Below are positions 1 through 8,281 of a stretch of DNA of 54,259 nt, piece after piece. Positions within the stretch are counted from its first letter, which is position 1. Each line of letters opens with the position of its first letter. The DNA lies in assembly GCF_008831035.1 (NCBI RefSeq), contig NZ_WAJR01000013.1, positions 1-54,259 on the forward strand. Reading direction: 5' to 3'. The position numbers were made by a program, and so were the translations under genes. The notes beneath the pieces are model-generated. The model searched no databases and was not told where the DNA came from. It saw only the letters and a list, made by a program, of their open reading frames with translations. The DNA comes from Ellagibacter isourolithinifaciens (GTDB lineage Bacteria > Actinomycetota > Coriobacteriia > Coriobacteriales > Eggerthellaceae).

Positions 1-92
1 GGGATCACCCGATCCCATTCCGAACTCGGAAGTTAAGCCCCTCCTCGCCGAAAGTACTGCGGAGGAAGTCCGTGGGAGGATAGGGCGTTCCG
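1..92 (+). rRNA. rrf: 5S ribosomal RNA, 3' part
   Basis: The first about 92 bases match the conserved 3' two-thirds of bacterial 5S rRNA, including the ATCCCATTCCGAACTCGG loop and the AGTTAAG segment. The 5' end lies outside the window, so an rRNA operon ends here. A strong GC-rich terminator follows about 30 bases later. The exact 3' end is approximate. Confidence 0.93.
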
Positions 93-123
93 CTCATGGG
101 CGGCGCTTTTTCTTTTGCGCAGG

Positions 124-166
124 GGGGGCCGCGGCCCGGGGGGACCCGGCCGCGGCCCCCTTTCCT
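124..166 (+). terminator. rRNA operon terminator
   Basis: A perfect 13-bp inverted repeat (124-136 with 148-160, arms GGGGGCCGCGGCC and GGCCGCGGCCCCC) is followed by a T-rich stretch at 161-167. It lies just downstream of the 5S gene and is well placed to end rRNA transcription. Confidence 0.85.
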
Positions 167-497
167 TTGCGCCCGGGCGCATGTGCGCCCTCTGGGCGGG
201 GCGCCGGTCGCGCAGGCGTGCTTCCCCTGCCATGGGCGGGCCTCCTTTTCCTTCTGCACAGCTGTGCCCGCGTCGCCGAAGATGGCGTTTTCTGCCTCTT
301 GTATGTCGCGTTCTTAGATACTACTGAGCTTAACAATTTGTTTCGCCATTCGCGCGCTTCTTGCGGCCATTGTCGGGCTTTTACGGTGAAGACGCCGTCT
401 CGTTCCCATTCAGTTTCATTTCGTGAAGTACAATAATCCAGTTTGAGTCGCATACCCAATCAATGGGTTTGATACTGCATATCGAGGAGCTTATTCA
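167..497 (+). other. Intergenic region between rRNA terminator and aspS
   Basis: About 330 bases without a convincing gene. The sequence becomes less GC-rich after 300. A TACAAT hexamer at 429-434 could be a -10 box for aspS, but no good -35 box is seen. A small hairpin (ACCCA 454-458 with TGGGT 464-468) lies in the putative leader. I see no T-box signature. Confidence 0.4.
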
Positions 498-2285
498 ATG
501 ACGGACTTCAAGAACGAGTTTTGCATGCATACCGCAACATGCGGCGAGCTGCGTAAGAGTGATGTTGGGCGTGAGGTTGTGCTTACTGGCTGGGCTTGGC
601 ATAATCGCGACCATGGTGGGCTGATTTTCTGCGATCTTCGCGATCGCGAGGGCTATACCCAGGTTGTTGTTGACCCCGACTGCGTCAGTGAAGAAGAGTT
701 CCATATCGCCGAGCATCTTGGGCGCGAATATGTTTTGCAGATTTCCGGTCGTGTGCGCGCTCGTGGTGAGGGTGCCGAGAATCCGAACATGGTTACAGGT
801 GAAATCGAGGTTCTTGCGACCTCTGTCAAGGTTCTCAATACTTCCGTCACTCCGCCATTTTCCATCGAAGACGGCATCGAGACAGATGAAACCACTCGTA
901 TGAAGTGGCGTTACCTCGACCTTCGTCGCCCTGAGATGTATGCGAATCTCTTGCTTCGCCATAAGGTTGCGCAAGCGATGCGCCAGGCTCTCAACGAGCG
1001 TGGTTTCATCGAGGTTGAAACTCCGATTCTTGCAAACTCTACTCCTGAAGGCGCGCGCGATTACCTCGTGCCTTCCCGTCCGAACCCGGGCAAGTTCTAT
1101 GCTTTGCCGCAGTCTCCGCAGCAGTTCAAACAGATGCTCATGGTCGGCGGCATTGAACGCTATTACCAGATTGCCCGTTGCTTCCGCGACGAGGATCTGC
1201 GCGCTGACCGTCAGCCCGAATTCACCCAGGTTGACATTGAGATGTCGTTTGTTGAAGAGACTGACGTGATGGATCTCATGGAAGGTGTCTTTAAGGAAGT
1301 CCTCAGCGCTGCCGGTGTGGAGCACGAGTTCCCTCTTCAGCGTATGCCTTGGAAAGAGGCGATGGAGCGCTTCGGTTGCGACCGCCCCGATGTCCGCTTC
1401 GGCATGGAGCTCGTCGATCTGACCGACCTTATCAAGGACTGCAATTTCAAGGTGTTCACGGGCGCTGCTGCCAATGGCGGTGTTGTGAAGTGCATCAACG
1501 CGAAGTCTGCCGGCAATTGGTCGCGCGGCGAGATTGAGAAGCTTGCCGACATCGCTGCCGCAAATGGCGCGAAGGGCATGGCATGGATCGCCTACACCGA
1601 TGCTGATACCGAGCTTGTGGGCAAGAGCCCCATCATCAAGTTCCTCGGCGAGGAGACTCATAATGCGATCAAGGAAGCCGCAGGTGTCGAGCCGGGCGAC
1701 CTGCTTCTCTTCGCGGCCGATACCTTCGACACGGCAAGCGCCGTGCTCTCCGCGTTGCGCCTGCATATGGCCGATGCTCTCGGTATCGAGCGCAACGGTC
1801 ATGCTCTTCTGTGGGTCGTCGACTTCCCCATGTTCCGCTACGACGCGGTCGAGAAGAAGTACGCCGCCGAACACCATCCGTTTACGATGATTCCTGAAGA
1901 GGATTGGGAGAAGATCGAGTCCGATCCGCTTGCCTGCTCGAGCTATAGCTATGACATCGTTATGGACGGTTTCGAGATGGGCGGTGGTTCTATCCGTATC
2001 CATAATGCGGAGCTGCAAAAGCGCGTCCTTCGTCGTCTTGGCGTGGAAGATGACCAAATGGAAGAGAAGTTCGGCCACCTGATCCATGCGCTCGAGCTTG
2101 GCGCTCCTCCGCATGGCGGCATTGCACTTGGCCTTGACCGCCTGGTCATGCTGCTTGCAGGCAAGCAATCCATCCGCGACGTCATCGCTTTCCCGAAGAC
2201 TTCGAGCGCATCCGACCCGATGACGGGCGCGCCGAATGAGGTAACTGGCCGCCAACTCAAGGAAGTCAACTTGCGACTTTTGTAA
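498..2285 (+). CDS. aspS: Aspartyl-tRNA synthetase
   Basis: This 595-residue class II aminoacyl-tRNA synthetase charges tRNA-Asp. It has the N-terminal OB-fold anticodon-binding domain (about residues 1-110), motif 2 with [14 protein letters not shown] (about 225-240), the bacterial GAD insertion (about 280-400) and motif 3 [11 protein letters not shown] near the C-terminus. Length is normal for bacterial AspRS. The start is supported by GAGGAG 8-13 bases upstream of ATG. The anticodon-domain loop reads RDHGG. A histidine here is the residue reported for non-discriminating AspRS that also makes Asp-tRNA-Asn, whereas discriminating enzymes usually have leucine. That functional reading is inference and would require GatCAB in the genome. 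Confidence 0.97.
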   Translation: MTDFKNEFCMHTATCGELRKSDVGREVVLTGWAWHNRDHGGLIFCDLRDREGYTQVVVDPDCVSEEEFHIAEHLGREYVLQISGRVRARGEGAENPNMVTGEIEVLATSVKVLNTSVTPPFSIEDGIETDETTRMKWRYLDLRRPEMYANLLLRHKVAQAMRQALNERGFIEVETPILANSTPEGARDYLVPSRPNPGKFYALPQSPQQFKQMLMVGGIERYYQIARCFRDEDLRADRQPEFTQVDIEMSFVEETDVMDLMEGVFKEVLSAAGVEHEFPLQRMPWKEAMERFGCDRPDVRFGMELVDLTDLIKDCNFKVFTGAAANGGVVKCINAKSAGNWSRGEIEKLADIAAANGAKGMAWIAYTDADTELVGKSPIIKFLGEETHNAIKEAAGVEPGDLLLFAADTFDTASAVLSALRLHMADALGIERNGHALLWVVDFPMFRYDAVEKKYAAEHHPFTMIPEEDWEKIESDPLACSSYSYDIVMDGFEMGGGSIRIHNAELQKRVLRRLGVEDDQMEEKFGHLIHALELGAPPHGGIALGLDRLVMLLAGKQSIRDVIAFPKTSSASDPMTGAPNEVTGRQLKEVNLRLL

Positions 2286-2365
2286 TTCCCGATTCGCCTG
2301 ACGGCAAATCGGGAACCGTCGACGCTGCGAGCCCGGTTGACGGTGCAGCTGGCGTTCCAAAGATT
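2286..2365 (+). repeat. Modular intergenic repeat, copy 1
   Basis: A hairpin (TTCCCGATT 2286-2294 with AATCGGGAA 2307-2315) sits directly after the aspS stop and could serve as its terminator. It is followed by a 50-base unit at 2316-2365 that begins CCGTCGACGCTGCGAGCC and ends GGCGTTCCAAAGATT. The same unit recurs at 2400-2450. Confidence 0.7.
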
Positions 2366-2450
2366 TGCAGGTTCGGCTTTGCCTTGCGGCAAACCCGGCC
2401 CGTCGACGCTGCGAGCCCGGCTGACGAGTGCAGCTGGCGTTCCAAAGATT
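2366..2450 (+). repeat. Modular intergenic repeat, copy 2
   Basis: A second copy of the same arrangement: a small stem (GGTT...AACC, about 2370-2395) and then the 51-base unit 2400-2450. It is nearly identical to copy 1, with one extra base and two or so substitutions. Its second half doubles as the left arm of the large palindrome at 2413-2513. Confidence 0.65.
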
Positions 2451-2513
2451 GCTCACGTACCCAAGGTACGCTTCGCAATCTTTTCGCGCCATCTGCACTC
2501 GTCAGCTGGGCTC
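2413..2513. repeat. Long imperfect palindrome (49-bp arms)
   Basis: The left arm 2413-2461 and right arm 2465-2513 are reverse complements over 49 bases with only a few mismatches, around a CAA loop. The arms start GAGCCC and end GGGCTC. As RNA this would be a very stable hairpin in the 293-base gap between aspS and the methyltransferase gene. It resembles a REP/MITE-type mobile palindrome; copy number elsewhere is not visible from here. Confidence 0.8.
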
Positions 2514-2578
2514 TCGCTGGCTTTAGGGCGGATAGGGCGTTCTCCCAACGCTTCTTCCCATCATTTGAAAGGACCCTT

Positions 2579-3871
2579 ATGAAAACTCTACGCCCGTATC
2601 CTCGCGCGACCATTACGTCGAAGGGCGAGCATGCCTTGGAGAAGGGGCATCCTTGGGTGTACGAGGCGGAGGTTGTTTCGCTTGAGCCGGCGCCGGGCGA
2701 GGCTGCAGTTGCCAACGGCTCGATCGTCGACGTCGTGAGCCACAAGGGGTCGTATCTGGGGTCGGGCTTGTTGTCCGAGAAGAGCAAGATTCGTATTCGC
2801 CTCATCACCCGCAATGCGAACGATCGCTTCGACCGTGCCTTTTGGAAGCGGAAGGTGCAGTGGGCGTGGAATTACCGGAAGACGGTGATGGGCGCCGATG
2901 CAAGCGCATGCCGCGTTCTGTTCTCCGAAGCTGATGGGTTCCCCGGCCTTGTCGTCGATCGCTTCGAGGATGTTCTCGTAGCCGAGACGCTTTCGGTGGG
3001 GATGGAGCGTTTGAAGCCGATGATCTTCCCCGCGCTTCTCGAAGTGCTGGCCGAAGACGGCATCGCGATTCGCGGACTCTATGAGCGCAACGACGCTTCG
3101 ACCCGCTCTCTCGAAGGACTCGCCCAGACTGCGGGATGGTTTGCGGGCGCCGCGGAGGATGCGGCCTGCTCGCTCGATCCGATCAATCCCAGCCAACCCG
3201 AGGCTGCGGTGTTCGGTCCCACGACGACGCAGATTATGGAAAACGGCGTTCGTTATGAGGTGGATTTCGAGAACGGACAGAAGACGGGCTTCTTCCTCGA
3301 CCAGAAGTACAATCGGCGTGCCGTCGCGCAGCTCGCGGCGGGAAGGCGCGTTCTTGATTGCTTTACGCATACGGGCAGCTTTGCTCTGAATGCCGCCCAC
3401 GGCGGGGCGGAGTACGTGAACGCGGTCGATATCTCCGAGCTTGCCGTCGCTCAAGCGCGTAAGAATGCCCAGCTCAATGAACTTGACGGCAAGATGGACT
3501 TCACGGCGGCGAACGTCTTTGACCTGTTGCCCCAGCTCGAGGCGGCGCACAATCGCACTTATGATTTCATCGTGCTCGATCCGCCTGCGTTCACGAAAAG
3601 CCGCAAGACCATCGACTCAGCGGCGCGCGGCTACAAGGAAATCAACTATCGTGCGATGAAGTTGCTGCCTCGTGGAGGCTATCTCGCAACGTGCAGCTGC
3701 AGCCATTTCATGGACACGGAACGCTTCCGACGTGTCGTGTCCTACGCCGCGCAGGATGCTGGCGTCCAGCTGCGCCAGATCGAGGAACGTCAGCAGGCGC
3801 CTGACCACCCGATTCTATGGGGCGTCCCCGAGACGGATTACCTGAAGTTCTTCTTGTTCCAGGTGGTGTAG
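2579..3871 (+). CDS. RlmI-type class I rRNA (cytosine) methyltransferase
   Basis: A 430-residue SAM-dependent methyltransferase of the RlmI/YccW family, which makes 5-methylcytosine in 23S rRNA. The N-terminal PUA-like domain (about residues 1-85) includes GHPWVYEAEV. A central domain follows, and then the Rossmann methyltransferase domain with FFLDQKYNRR, the SAM-binding VLDCFTHTGSFALNAA, the catalytic-region VLDPPAFTKSRK and CSCSHFM near the C-terminus. The start at 2579 is chosen because GAAAGGA lies just upstream and the family begins at this methionine; the frame remains open for about 65 codons upstream across the palindrome. It stands alone between aspS and the chaperone-like block. 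Confidence 0.9.
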   Translation: MKTLRPYPRATITSKGEHALEKGHPWVYEAEVVSLEPAPGEAAVANGSIVDVVSHKGSYLGSGLLSEKSKIRIRLITRNANDRFDRAFWKRKVQWAWNYRKTVMGADASACRVLFSEADGFPGLVVDRFEDVLVAETLSVGMERLKPMIFPALLEVLAEDGIAIRGLYERNDASTRSLEGLAQTAGWFAGAAEDAACSLDPINPSQPEAAVFGPTTTQIMENGVRYEVDFENGQKTGFFLDQKYNRRAVAQLAAGRRVLDCFTHTGSFALNAAHGGAEYVNAVDISELAVAQARKNAQLNELDGKMDFTAANVFDLLPQLEAAHNRTYDFIVLDPPAFTKSRKTIDSAARGYKEINYRAMKLLPRGGYLATCSCSHFMDTERFRRVVSYAAQDAGVQLRQIEERQQAPDHPILWGVPETDYLKFFLFQVV

Positions 3872-4019
3872 AGAGGCTGCCCGCTGATGGAAGCCTCGCG
3901 TTTCCTTCATGACAGTTTGTTGACAGCCTGACGCCTTCGCGGCATCTGCACAACTTATGCGTATCATTGACCCTGTTCAACGAGTTCGAGGCGTTCTAAC
4001 TCGCGTCCCGAGCAGATTT

Positions 4020-4046
4020 GAGGCCCGTGCATCTCGCGCGGGCCTC
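4020..4046 (+). other. Hairpin upstream of the zinc-ribbon membrane gene
   Basis: An 8-bp perfect stem GAGGCCCG (4020-4027) / CGGGCCTC (4039-4046) with an 11-base loop lies in the 208-base gap before the next start codon. No T-run follows, so it is more likely a leader structure than a terminator. Confidence 0.4.
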
Positions 4047-4079
4047 CTCGATTATTGGCGAAGGCGGGTGCACATTCGG

Positions 4080-4496
4080 ATGAAGGGTTTTCTCGAGCGG
4101 ATGCAGTGGAAGATGGCGGGCGCTATGCAGGGAAGGCGCGGCGCCGACTCCCTGTCGAATACGCTGGTCGTTGCAGGCATCGTCTGCCTGGTGCTGTCGG
4201 TTCTCCCCCATATGGGCCTGTTCTCATGGCCTGCGCTGGCGCTTTTGGCCTATGCGCTCTTCCGCACCTATTCGAAGAACATCGCTGCGCGCGATCGCGA
4301 GAACGAGGCGTTCCTGCGCGCGACTGAGAAACCTCGTCGCGCGCTTTCCATCGGACGGAAGAAATGGGAGAACCGTGAGACCACGCTGTACTTCAAGTGC
4401 AAGGGCTGCGGGCAGGAGCTTTCGGTCCCGCGTGGCAAGGGAACGCTTCGCGTGGTGTGCCCAAAGTGCAAGACCGAAACCGTAAAGAAGTCGTAG
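4080..4496 (+). CDS. Small membrane protein with C-terminal zinc ribbon
   Basis: A 138-residue protein with a basic amphipathic N-terminus and one or two hydrophobic segments (about residues 22-60: SNTLVVAGIVCLVLSVLP, then LFSWPALALLAYALF). A C-terminal zinc ribbon (CKGCG and CPKC, about residues 105-135) would face the cytoplasm. The frame opens further upstream at 3957, but the start at 4080 has a plausible AAGGCGG upstream and avoids the hairpin. It precedes the DUF5685, J-domain and Hsp70 genes by 6 bases and is probably co-transcribed with them. Its function is unknown; zinc-ribbon membrane proteins of this sort often sit beside chaperone or secretion genes. Confidence 0.72.
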   Translation: MKGFLERMQWKMAGAMQGRRGADSLSNTLVVAGIVCLVLSVLPHMGLFSWPALALLAYALFRTYSKNIAARDRENEAFLRATEKPRRALSIGRKKWENRETTLYFKCKGCGQELSVPRGKGTLRVVCPKCKTETVKKS

Positions 4497-4502
4497 CAGC
4501 GC

Positions 4503-5375
4503 ATGTTCGGCTACATCATGGCAGATGAGAAGCAACTTTCTCCTGAGGAGGTTGCCCGTTACCGCAGGGTGTACTGCGGTGTTTGCCATTCGCTGAAGGA
4601 ACAGAACGGCCAGCTGTGTCGCTTGACGCTCACCTACGACATGACGTTTCTTGCGCTTCTGCTGAACTCGCTCTACGAACCGCTCGAGCACGAGGATTCT
4701 GCGCGGTGCGGGGCTCATCCTACCAAGCCTCAGCCATTTGCGACGAGCGAGTGCACGGAGTATGCCGCCGATGTAGCGGTGCTGCTCGCGTACCACAAGC
4801 TCATGGACGATTGGCATGACGATCACAAGGTCTCGCGACGGGCGATGGCGCAGGCGCTCTCTTCAGCGTATCGTGCGGCGTCGGCAAGACGCCCCGCAGT
4901 TGCCCAGGCCATTGAGTCGGGCATGGCTGATATCCGCGCAATCGAGCAGCGTGGGGACGAGTCTCTCGATGCTGCCGCCAATCGTTTCGGCATGATTTTA
5001 GGCTGTGTGTTCTCGTATCGGGAGGATTTCTGGGCAGGCGAGCTGCGCCGCATGGGAGCATGGCTCGGCAAGTTCGTGTACCTCATGGATGCGGTCGTGG
5101 ATTACGATGAGGACCTGAAATCGGGCAGCTACAATCCGCTCGTCGCGGCTGGCGCGGTGCCCGGCGATGTTTCTGAGGGGCTTCGCTCGATTGCGGCCCA
5201 GGCGGCGCAATCGTTCGAGCGTTTGCCGCTTGAGCAGGATATTCACATTCTCCGCAACGTGATGTACGCGGGGATATGGGGACAGTATTGCGGGAAGTTC
5301 GGCGATACTGCCCATGATGATGGCGAAATGTCGTCGGCGGCTGCAAGGGCCGCCGACGACGATGATGGCGAATAG
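4503..5375 (+). CDS. DUF5685 family protein
   Basis: A 290-residue protein starting MFGYI, the usual beginning of DUF5685 proteins, with the conserved YCGVCHSL motif (about residues 29-36) and RLTLTYDMTFLALLL. Acidic helical motifs DDWHDDH and DYDEDLKSGSYNPL resemble the Asp-rich motifs of all-alpha prenyl-synthase-like folds, but no activity is established. It lies 6 bases after the zinc-ribbon gene and 8 bases before the J-domain gene. I recall DUF5685 proteins commonly being encoded next to DnaJ/DnaK-like genes in Gram-positive bacteria, which suggests a client- or membrane-linked chaperone role (inference). Confidence 0.85.
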   Translation: MFGYIMADEKQLSPEEVARYRRVYCGVCHSLKEQNGQLCRLTLTYDMTFLALLLNSLYEPLEHEDSARCGAHPTKPQPFATSECTEYAADVAVLLAYHKLMDDWHDDHKVSRRAMAQALSSAYRAASARRPAVAQAIESGMADIRAIEQRGDESLDAAANRFGMILGCVFSYREDFWAGELRRMGAWLGKFVYLMDAVVDYDEDLKSGSYNPLVAAGAVPGDVSEGLRSIAAQAAQSFERLPLEQDIHILRNVMYAGIWGQYCGKFGDTAHDDGEMSSAAARAADDDDGE

Positions 5376-5383
5376 GGAACGCA

Positions 5384-6229
5384 ATGGCAATGGACCCGTA
5401 TAGCGTACTCGGTGTGTCGAGGGATGCCTCGCAAGACGAGGTGAAGAAGGCATACCGCAGGAAGGCGCGCGAGAACCACCCCGATTTGAACCCCAACGAT
5501 CCGAACGCCGCCGAGCGGATGAACGAGGTCAACGAGGCGTACGATCGCATCATGAACCCCGAGAAATACGCCGCTGCCGATCGCCGTGCCTCCGCGGCTT
5601 CGGGCGGGGCTGCCGGTGGCGCGTCGTCGCAAGGCGCGTCGGGGTATGCAGGGTACGGTGGAGCGAACCCCTTCGGTGGCGCCTCGGGCGGCGGCTCGTA
5701 CGGAGGCGGGCAGCAGGGCAATCCCTATACCTCCAGCGGCCCATACGGTTGGGCGGGAGGCTTCGGCTTCGATTTCGACGACTTTTTCGGATACGGTGCC
5801 TCCACGGCGTCCGGTCCGATTCATCCCGAGGCGAATGCGAGCGATCCGGCGGAATTTCGCGCGGCGATCGACCTGATCAACTCAGGGGATGCGGCGCAAT
5901 GCAAGCGTGCGGCCGACATTCTGGCAACGGTAACGAGCGGCGGGCGTAACGCCCGGTGGTACTACCTTTCGGCGCTCGCGAACAACGGCGCGGGCAACAC
6001 GGTGATGGCGCTCGATCAGATTCGCCGCGCTGTTCGCATGGATCCGAACAATGCCGATTACCAGCGCGCATACCGTGCATTCCAAAGCGCGGGGCAGTCG
6101 TACACGCAGGAGCAGCAGACGCGCGGGTTCACCATTTCCTCTATCGATCCCACGACGCTGTGCTGCGGCTGCTGCATGCTCCAGCTGTGCCTGCAGCAGT
6201 TCATGCGCTACGGGTTCATGGGTTTTTAG
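5384..6229 (+). CDS. J-domain protein with TPR-like region and Cys-rich tail
   Basis: A 281-residue protein with an N-terminal J domain (about residues 1-65) containing the HPD tripeptide in ENHPDLNPND, which stimulates Hsp70 ATPase. A Gly/Ala/Ser-rich linker (about 67-130) and FGFDFDDFFGYG follow. Residues about 150-240 look like TPR-type helical repeats (ARWYYLSALANN, ALDQIRRAVRMDPNN). The C-terminus is Cys-rich and hydrophobic (TTLCCGCCMLQLCLQQF) and may bind metal or membrane. It lacks the DnaJ zinc-finger domain, so it is not canonical DnaJ. It is followed 95 bases later by the Hsp70 gene, its likely partner. Confidence 0.88.
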   Translation: MAMDPYSVLGVSRDASQDEVKKAYRRKARENHPDLNPNDPNAAERMNEVNEAYDRIMNPEKYAAADRRASAASGGAAGGASSQGASGYAGYGGANPFGGASGGGSYGGGQQGNPYTSSGPYGWAGGFGFDFDDFFGYGASTASGPIHPEANASDPAEFRAAIDLINSGDAAQCKRAADILATVTSGGRNARWYYLSALANNGAGNTVMALDQIRRAVRMDPNNADYQRAYRAFQSAGQSYTQEQQTRGFTISSIDPTTLCCGCCMLQLCLQQFMRYGFMGF

Positions 6230-6324
6230 GGCGCTCGTGGCCCGTCGGCTGACGCAATGTGCCTCGCTTGCTGGCTTTGGTGCTGCTTGAATGAATCACC
6301 TTGTTCTCTCGGAAGGAGACTGAT

Positions 6325-8082
6325 ATGGCAACTATCGGGATTGACTTGGGCACAACGAACAGTTGCGCCGCGGTGGTCGAGGGCGGGAAGCCGGCCATCA
6401 TCCACAACGCCGAGGGCTCTCGCACGACGCCGAGCGTCGTCGCCTTCACGAAAGATGGCGAGCGCCTCGTCGGTGCGACAGCTTGTCGGCAGGCGGCAAT
6501 CAACCCCGAGCGCACTATCTCCTCGGTGAAGCGCCACATGGGAACCGACTGGCGTGCGAGCATCGACGGTAAACGATTCACGCCGCAGGAAATCTCCGCG
6601 ATGATCCTGCGCAAGCTGCGCCGCGACGCTGAGGCGTTCCTCGGCCAGGAGGTGACGCAGGCTGTCATCACCGTCCCCGCCTACTTCAACGATATGCAAC
6701 GCCAGGCCACAAAGGATGCGGGCCGCATCGCGGGGCTCGAAGTCCTGCGCATCATCAACGAGCCGACAAGCGCGGCGCTCGCGTACGGGCTCGACAACGG
6801 TGACCCTCAGAAGGTGATGGTCTACGACTTGGGCGGTGGCACGTTCGATGTGTCGATTATCGAGATCGGCGAGGGCGTGATCGAGGTGCTTGCGACTGCG
6901 GGCGACAACCATCTGGGCGGCGACGACTTCGACGAGCGCATCGCCGATTACCTGTTCGGAGTCTTCAAGCGGGAATCGGGCGTCGACGCGAGTCGCGATT
7001 CCGCCGCGGCGCAGCGCGTGCGCGAGGCGGCGCGCCAGGCGAAAGAGGAGCTGTCCTCTATGGAGACGGCGCGCGTGAACCTGCCGTTTCTGGCGCAGGG
7101 CGCATCCGGTCCGCTTCATCTGGAGGCGCAGGTCACGCGCTCGGAGTTCAACCGCATGACTGCCGATTTGGTCGAGCGCACTGAAGGCCCCGTGTCCCAG
7201 GCGCTCAACGACGCGGGCATTGCCGCCTCCGAGCTGGGAAGCGTGCTGCTCGTCGGCGGGTCGACGCGCATCCCGGCGGTTCAGGACAAGGTTCGCTCCC
7301 TTACGGGGAAGGAGCCTTCGTCGTCGATCAACCCCGACGAGTGCGTCGCCGTGGGTGCGGCCATCCAGGGGGCTACGCTCGCGGGGTCTTCGACGGGGCT
7401 TGTGAAGGCGAACTCCATCCTGCTGCTCGACGTGACGCCGCTTTCCCTTTCCCTTGAGACCGTCGGCGGCGTGGCGACGCGCATCGTGGAGCGCAACACG
7501 ACGCTCCCCGTGCATTACTCGCAGATCTTCACGACGGCGGCGGCGTTCCAGACGAGCGTGGAAATCAACGTGCTTCAGGGCGAGCGCCCGATGGCGCGCG
7601 ACAACAAGTCGATCGGCAAATTCCGTCTGAAGGGCATCAAGCGTGCTCCCGCGGGCGTTCCCCAGATCGAGGTGACGTTCGACATCGACGCGAACGGCAT
7701 CCTCACGGTTTCCGCGGAGGACAAGGGGACGGGCAAGGAGCAGTCGATTACGATCGACGAGTCGGGCCGCATGTCCGACGAGGAAATCGATCGCGCCATC
7801 CGCGATGCGGAGGCCTATGCGGCGCAGGACGCGACGCGTCGCGATGCGATGGAGGTGCATGCGGAGGCGGCGCGCCTGGTCCAAGAGGTTGATGCGGCGC
7901 TCGCAAAATCGGGCAAGCAGTTGGAAAAGGAAGAGAAGAAGCAGGTCAAAGCCGATTCGAATGCGCTTCGCAAGCTCCTTTCGAAGAAGACCGAGAAGCT
8001 GGAGGAAGCGGACATTGCGGCAATCCGCTCCGCCAAAGAACAGCTCGACCGCTCAAGCGAGCATGTGAGGTCTTTGGGGTAG
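6325..8082 (+). CDS. Hsp70-family chaperone (DnaK-like)
   Basis: A 585-residue Hsp70. The nucleotide-binding domain (about 1-365) has [46 protein letters not shown] and [10 protein letters not shown]. The substrate-binding beta domain (about 375-490) begins [17 protein letters not shown], and a shorter helical lid ends at 585 without the EEVD-type tail. The start at 6325 has AAGGAG 8 bases upstream. At 585 residues it is slightly shorter than standard DnaK (about 610-640). No grpE or clpB/hspR is adjacent, so this is probably a second, specialised Hsp70 working with the neighbouring J-domain protein. Confidence 0.93.
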   Translation: MATIGIDLGTTNSCAAVVEGGKPAIIHNAEGSRTTPSVVAFTKDGERLVGATACRQAAINPERTISSVKRHMGTDWRASIDGKRFTPQEISAMILRKLRRDAEAFLGQEVTQAVITVPAYFNDMQRQATKDAGRIAGLEVLRIINEPTSAALAYGLDNGDPQKVMVYDLGGGTFDVSIIEIGEGVIEVLATAGDNHLGGDDFDERIADYLFGVFKRESGVDASRDSAAAQRVREAARQAKEELSSMETARVNLPFLAQGASGPLHLEAQVTRSEFNRMTADLVERTEGPVSQALNDAGIAASELGSVLLVGGSTRIPAVQDKVRSLTGKEPSSSINPDECVAVGAAIQGATLAGSSTGLVKANSILLLDVTPLSLSLETVGGVATRIVERNTTLPVHYSQIFTTAAAFQTSVEINVLQGERPMARDNKSIGKFRLKGIKRAPAGVPQIEVTFDIDANGILTVSAEDKGTGKEQSITIDESGRMSDEEIDRAIRDAEAYAAQDATRRDAMEVHAEAARLVQEVDAALAKSGKQLEKEEKKQVKADSNALRKLLSKKTEKLEEADIAAIRSAKEQLDRSSEHVRSLG

Positions 8083-8224
8083 AGGGAGTCTTGGGGCGCG
8101 GGGCTTTCTAGGGCGGTGCGCTTCGCGGCTCGTTGCAAGACATTGCGCCAAGCGCTAGCTCTCGTGCGCTTAAAGCAAGGCGGACAACTGCCTTAAGTGC
8201 ACGATGCGCGGCCAAGCAGTTGCC

Positions 8225-8259
8225 GGGGCGGCTTCCAAGGGGTTTAGGGAAGCCGCCCC
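8225..8259. terminator. Convergent terminator-like hairpin
   Basis: A perfect 12-bp stem GGGGCGGCTTCC (8225-8236) / GGAAGCCGCCCC (8248-8259) lies between the Hsp70 gene (plus) and the radical SAM gene (minus). Neither side has a clear T-run. It is probably a shared transcript-end structure. Confidence 0.5.
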
Positions 8260-8281
8260 TCCGCGCGGATCCTCGCGGTGC

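Noticed and set aside
495-2498. A 667-codon open frame antisense to aspS
   Set aside because: It mirrors aspS codon structure on the other strand, has no family resemblance, and high-GC genes commonly create such shadows.
2588-3550. Long antisense frame inside the RlmI-type gene
   Set aside because: Shadow of a well-supported gene with no ribosome-binding site or family signal.
3920-3925. A consensus TTGACA before the zinc-ribbon membrane gene
   Set aside because: No acceptable -10 box at 16-18 bases; the nearest TATCAT-like hexamer is too far away, so I did not call a promoter.
6226-7884. A 552-codon open frame antisense to the Hsp70 gene
   Set aside because: Arg/His-rich shadow composition and no recognisable domain; the Hsp70 on the plus strand is certain.
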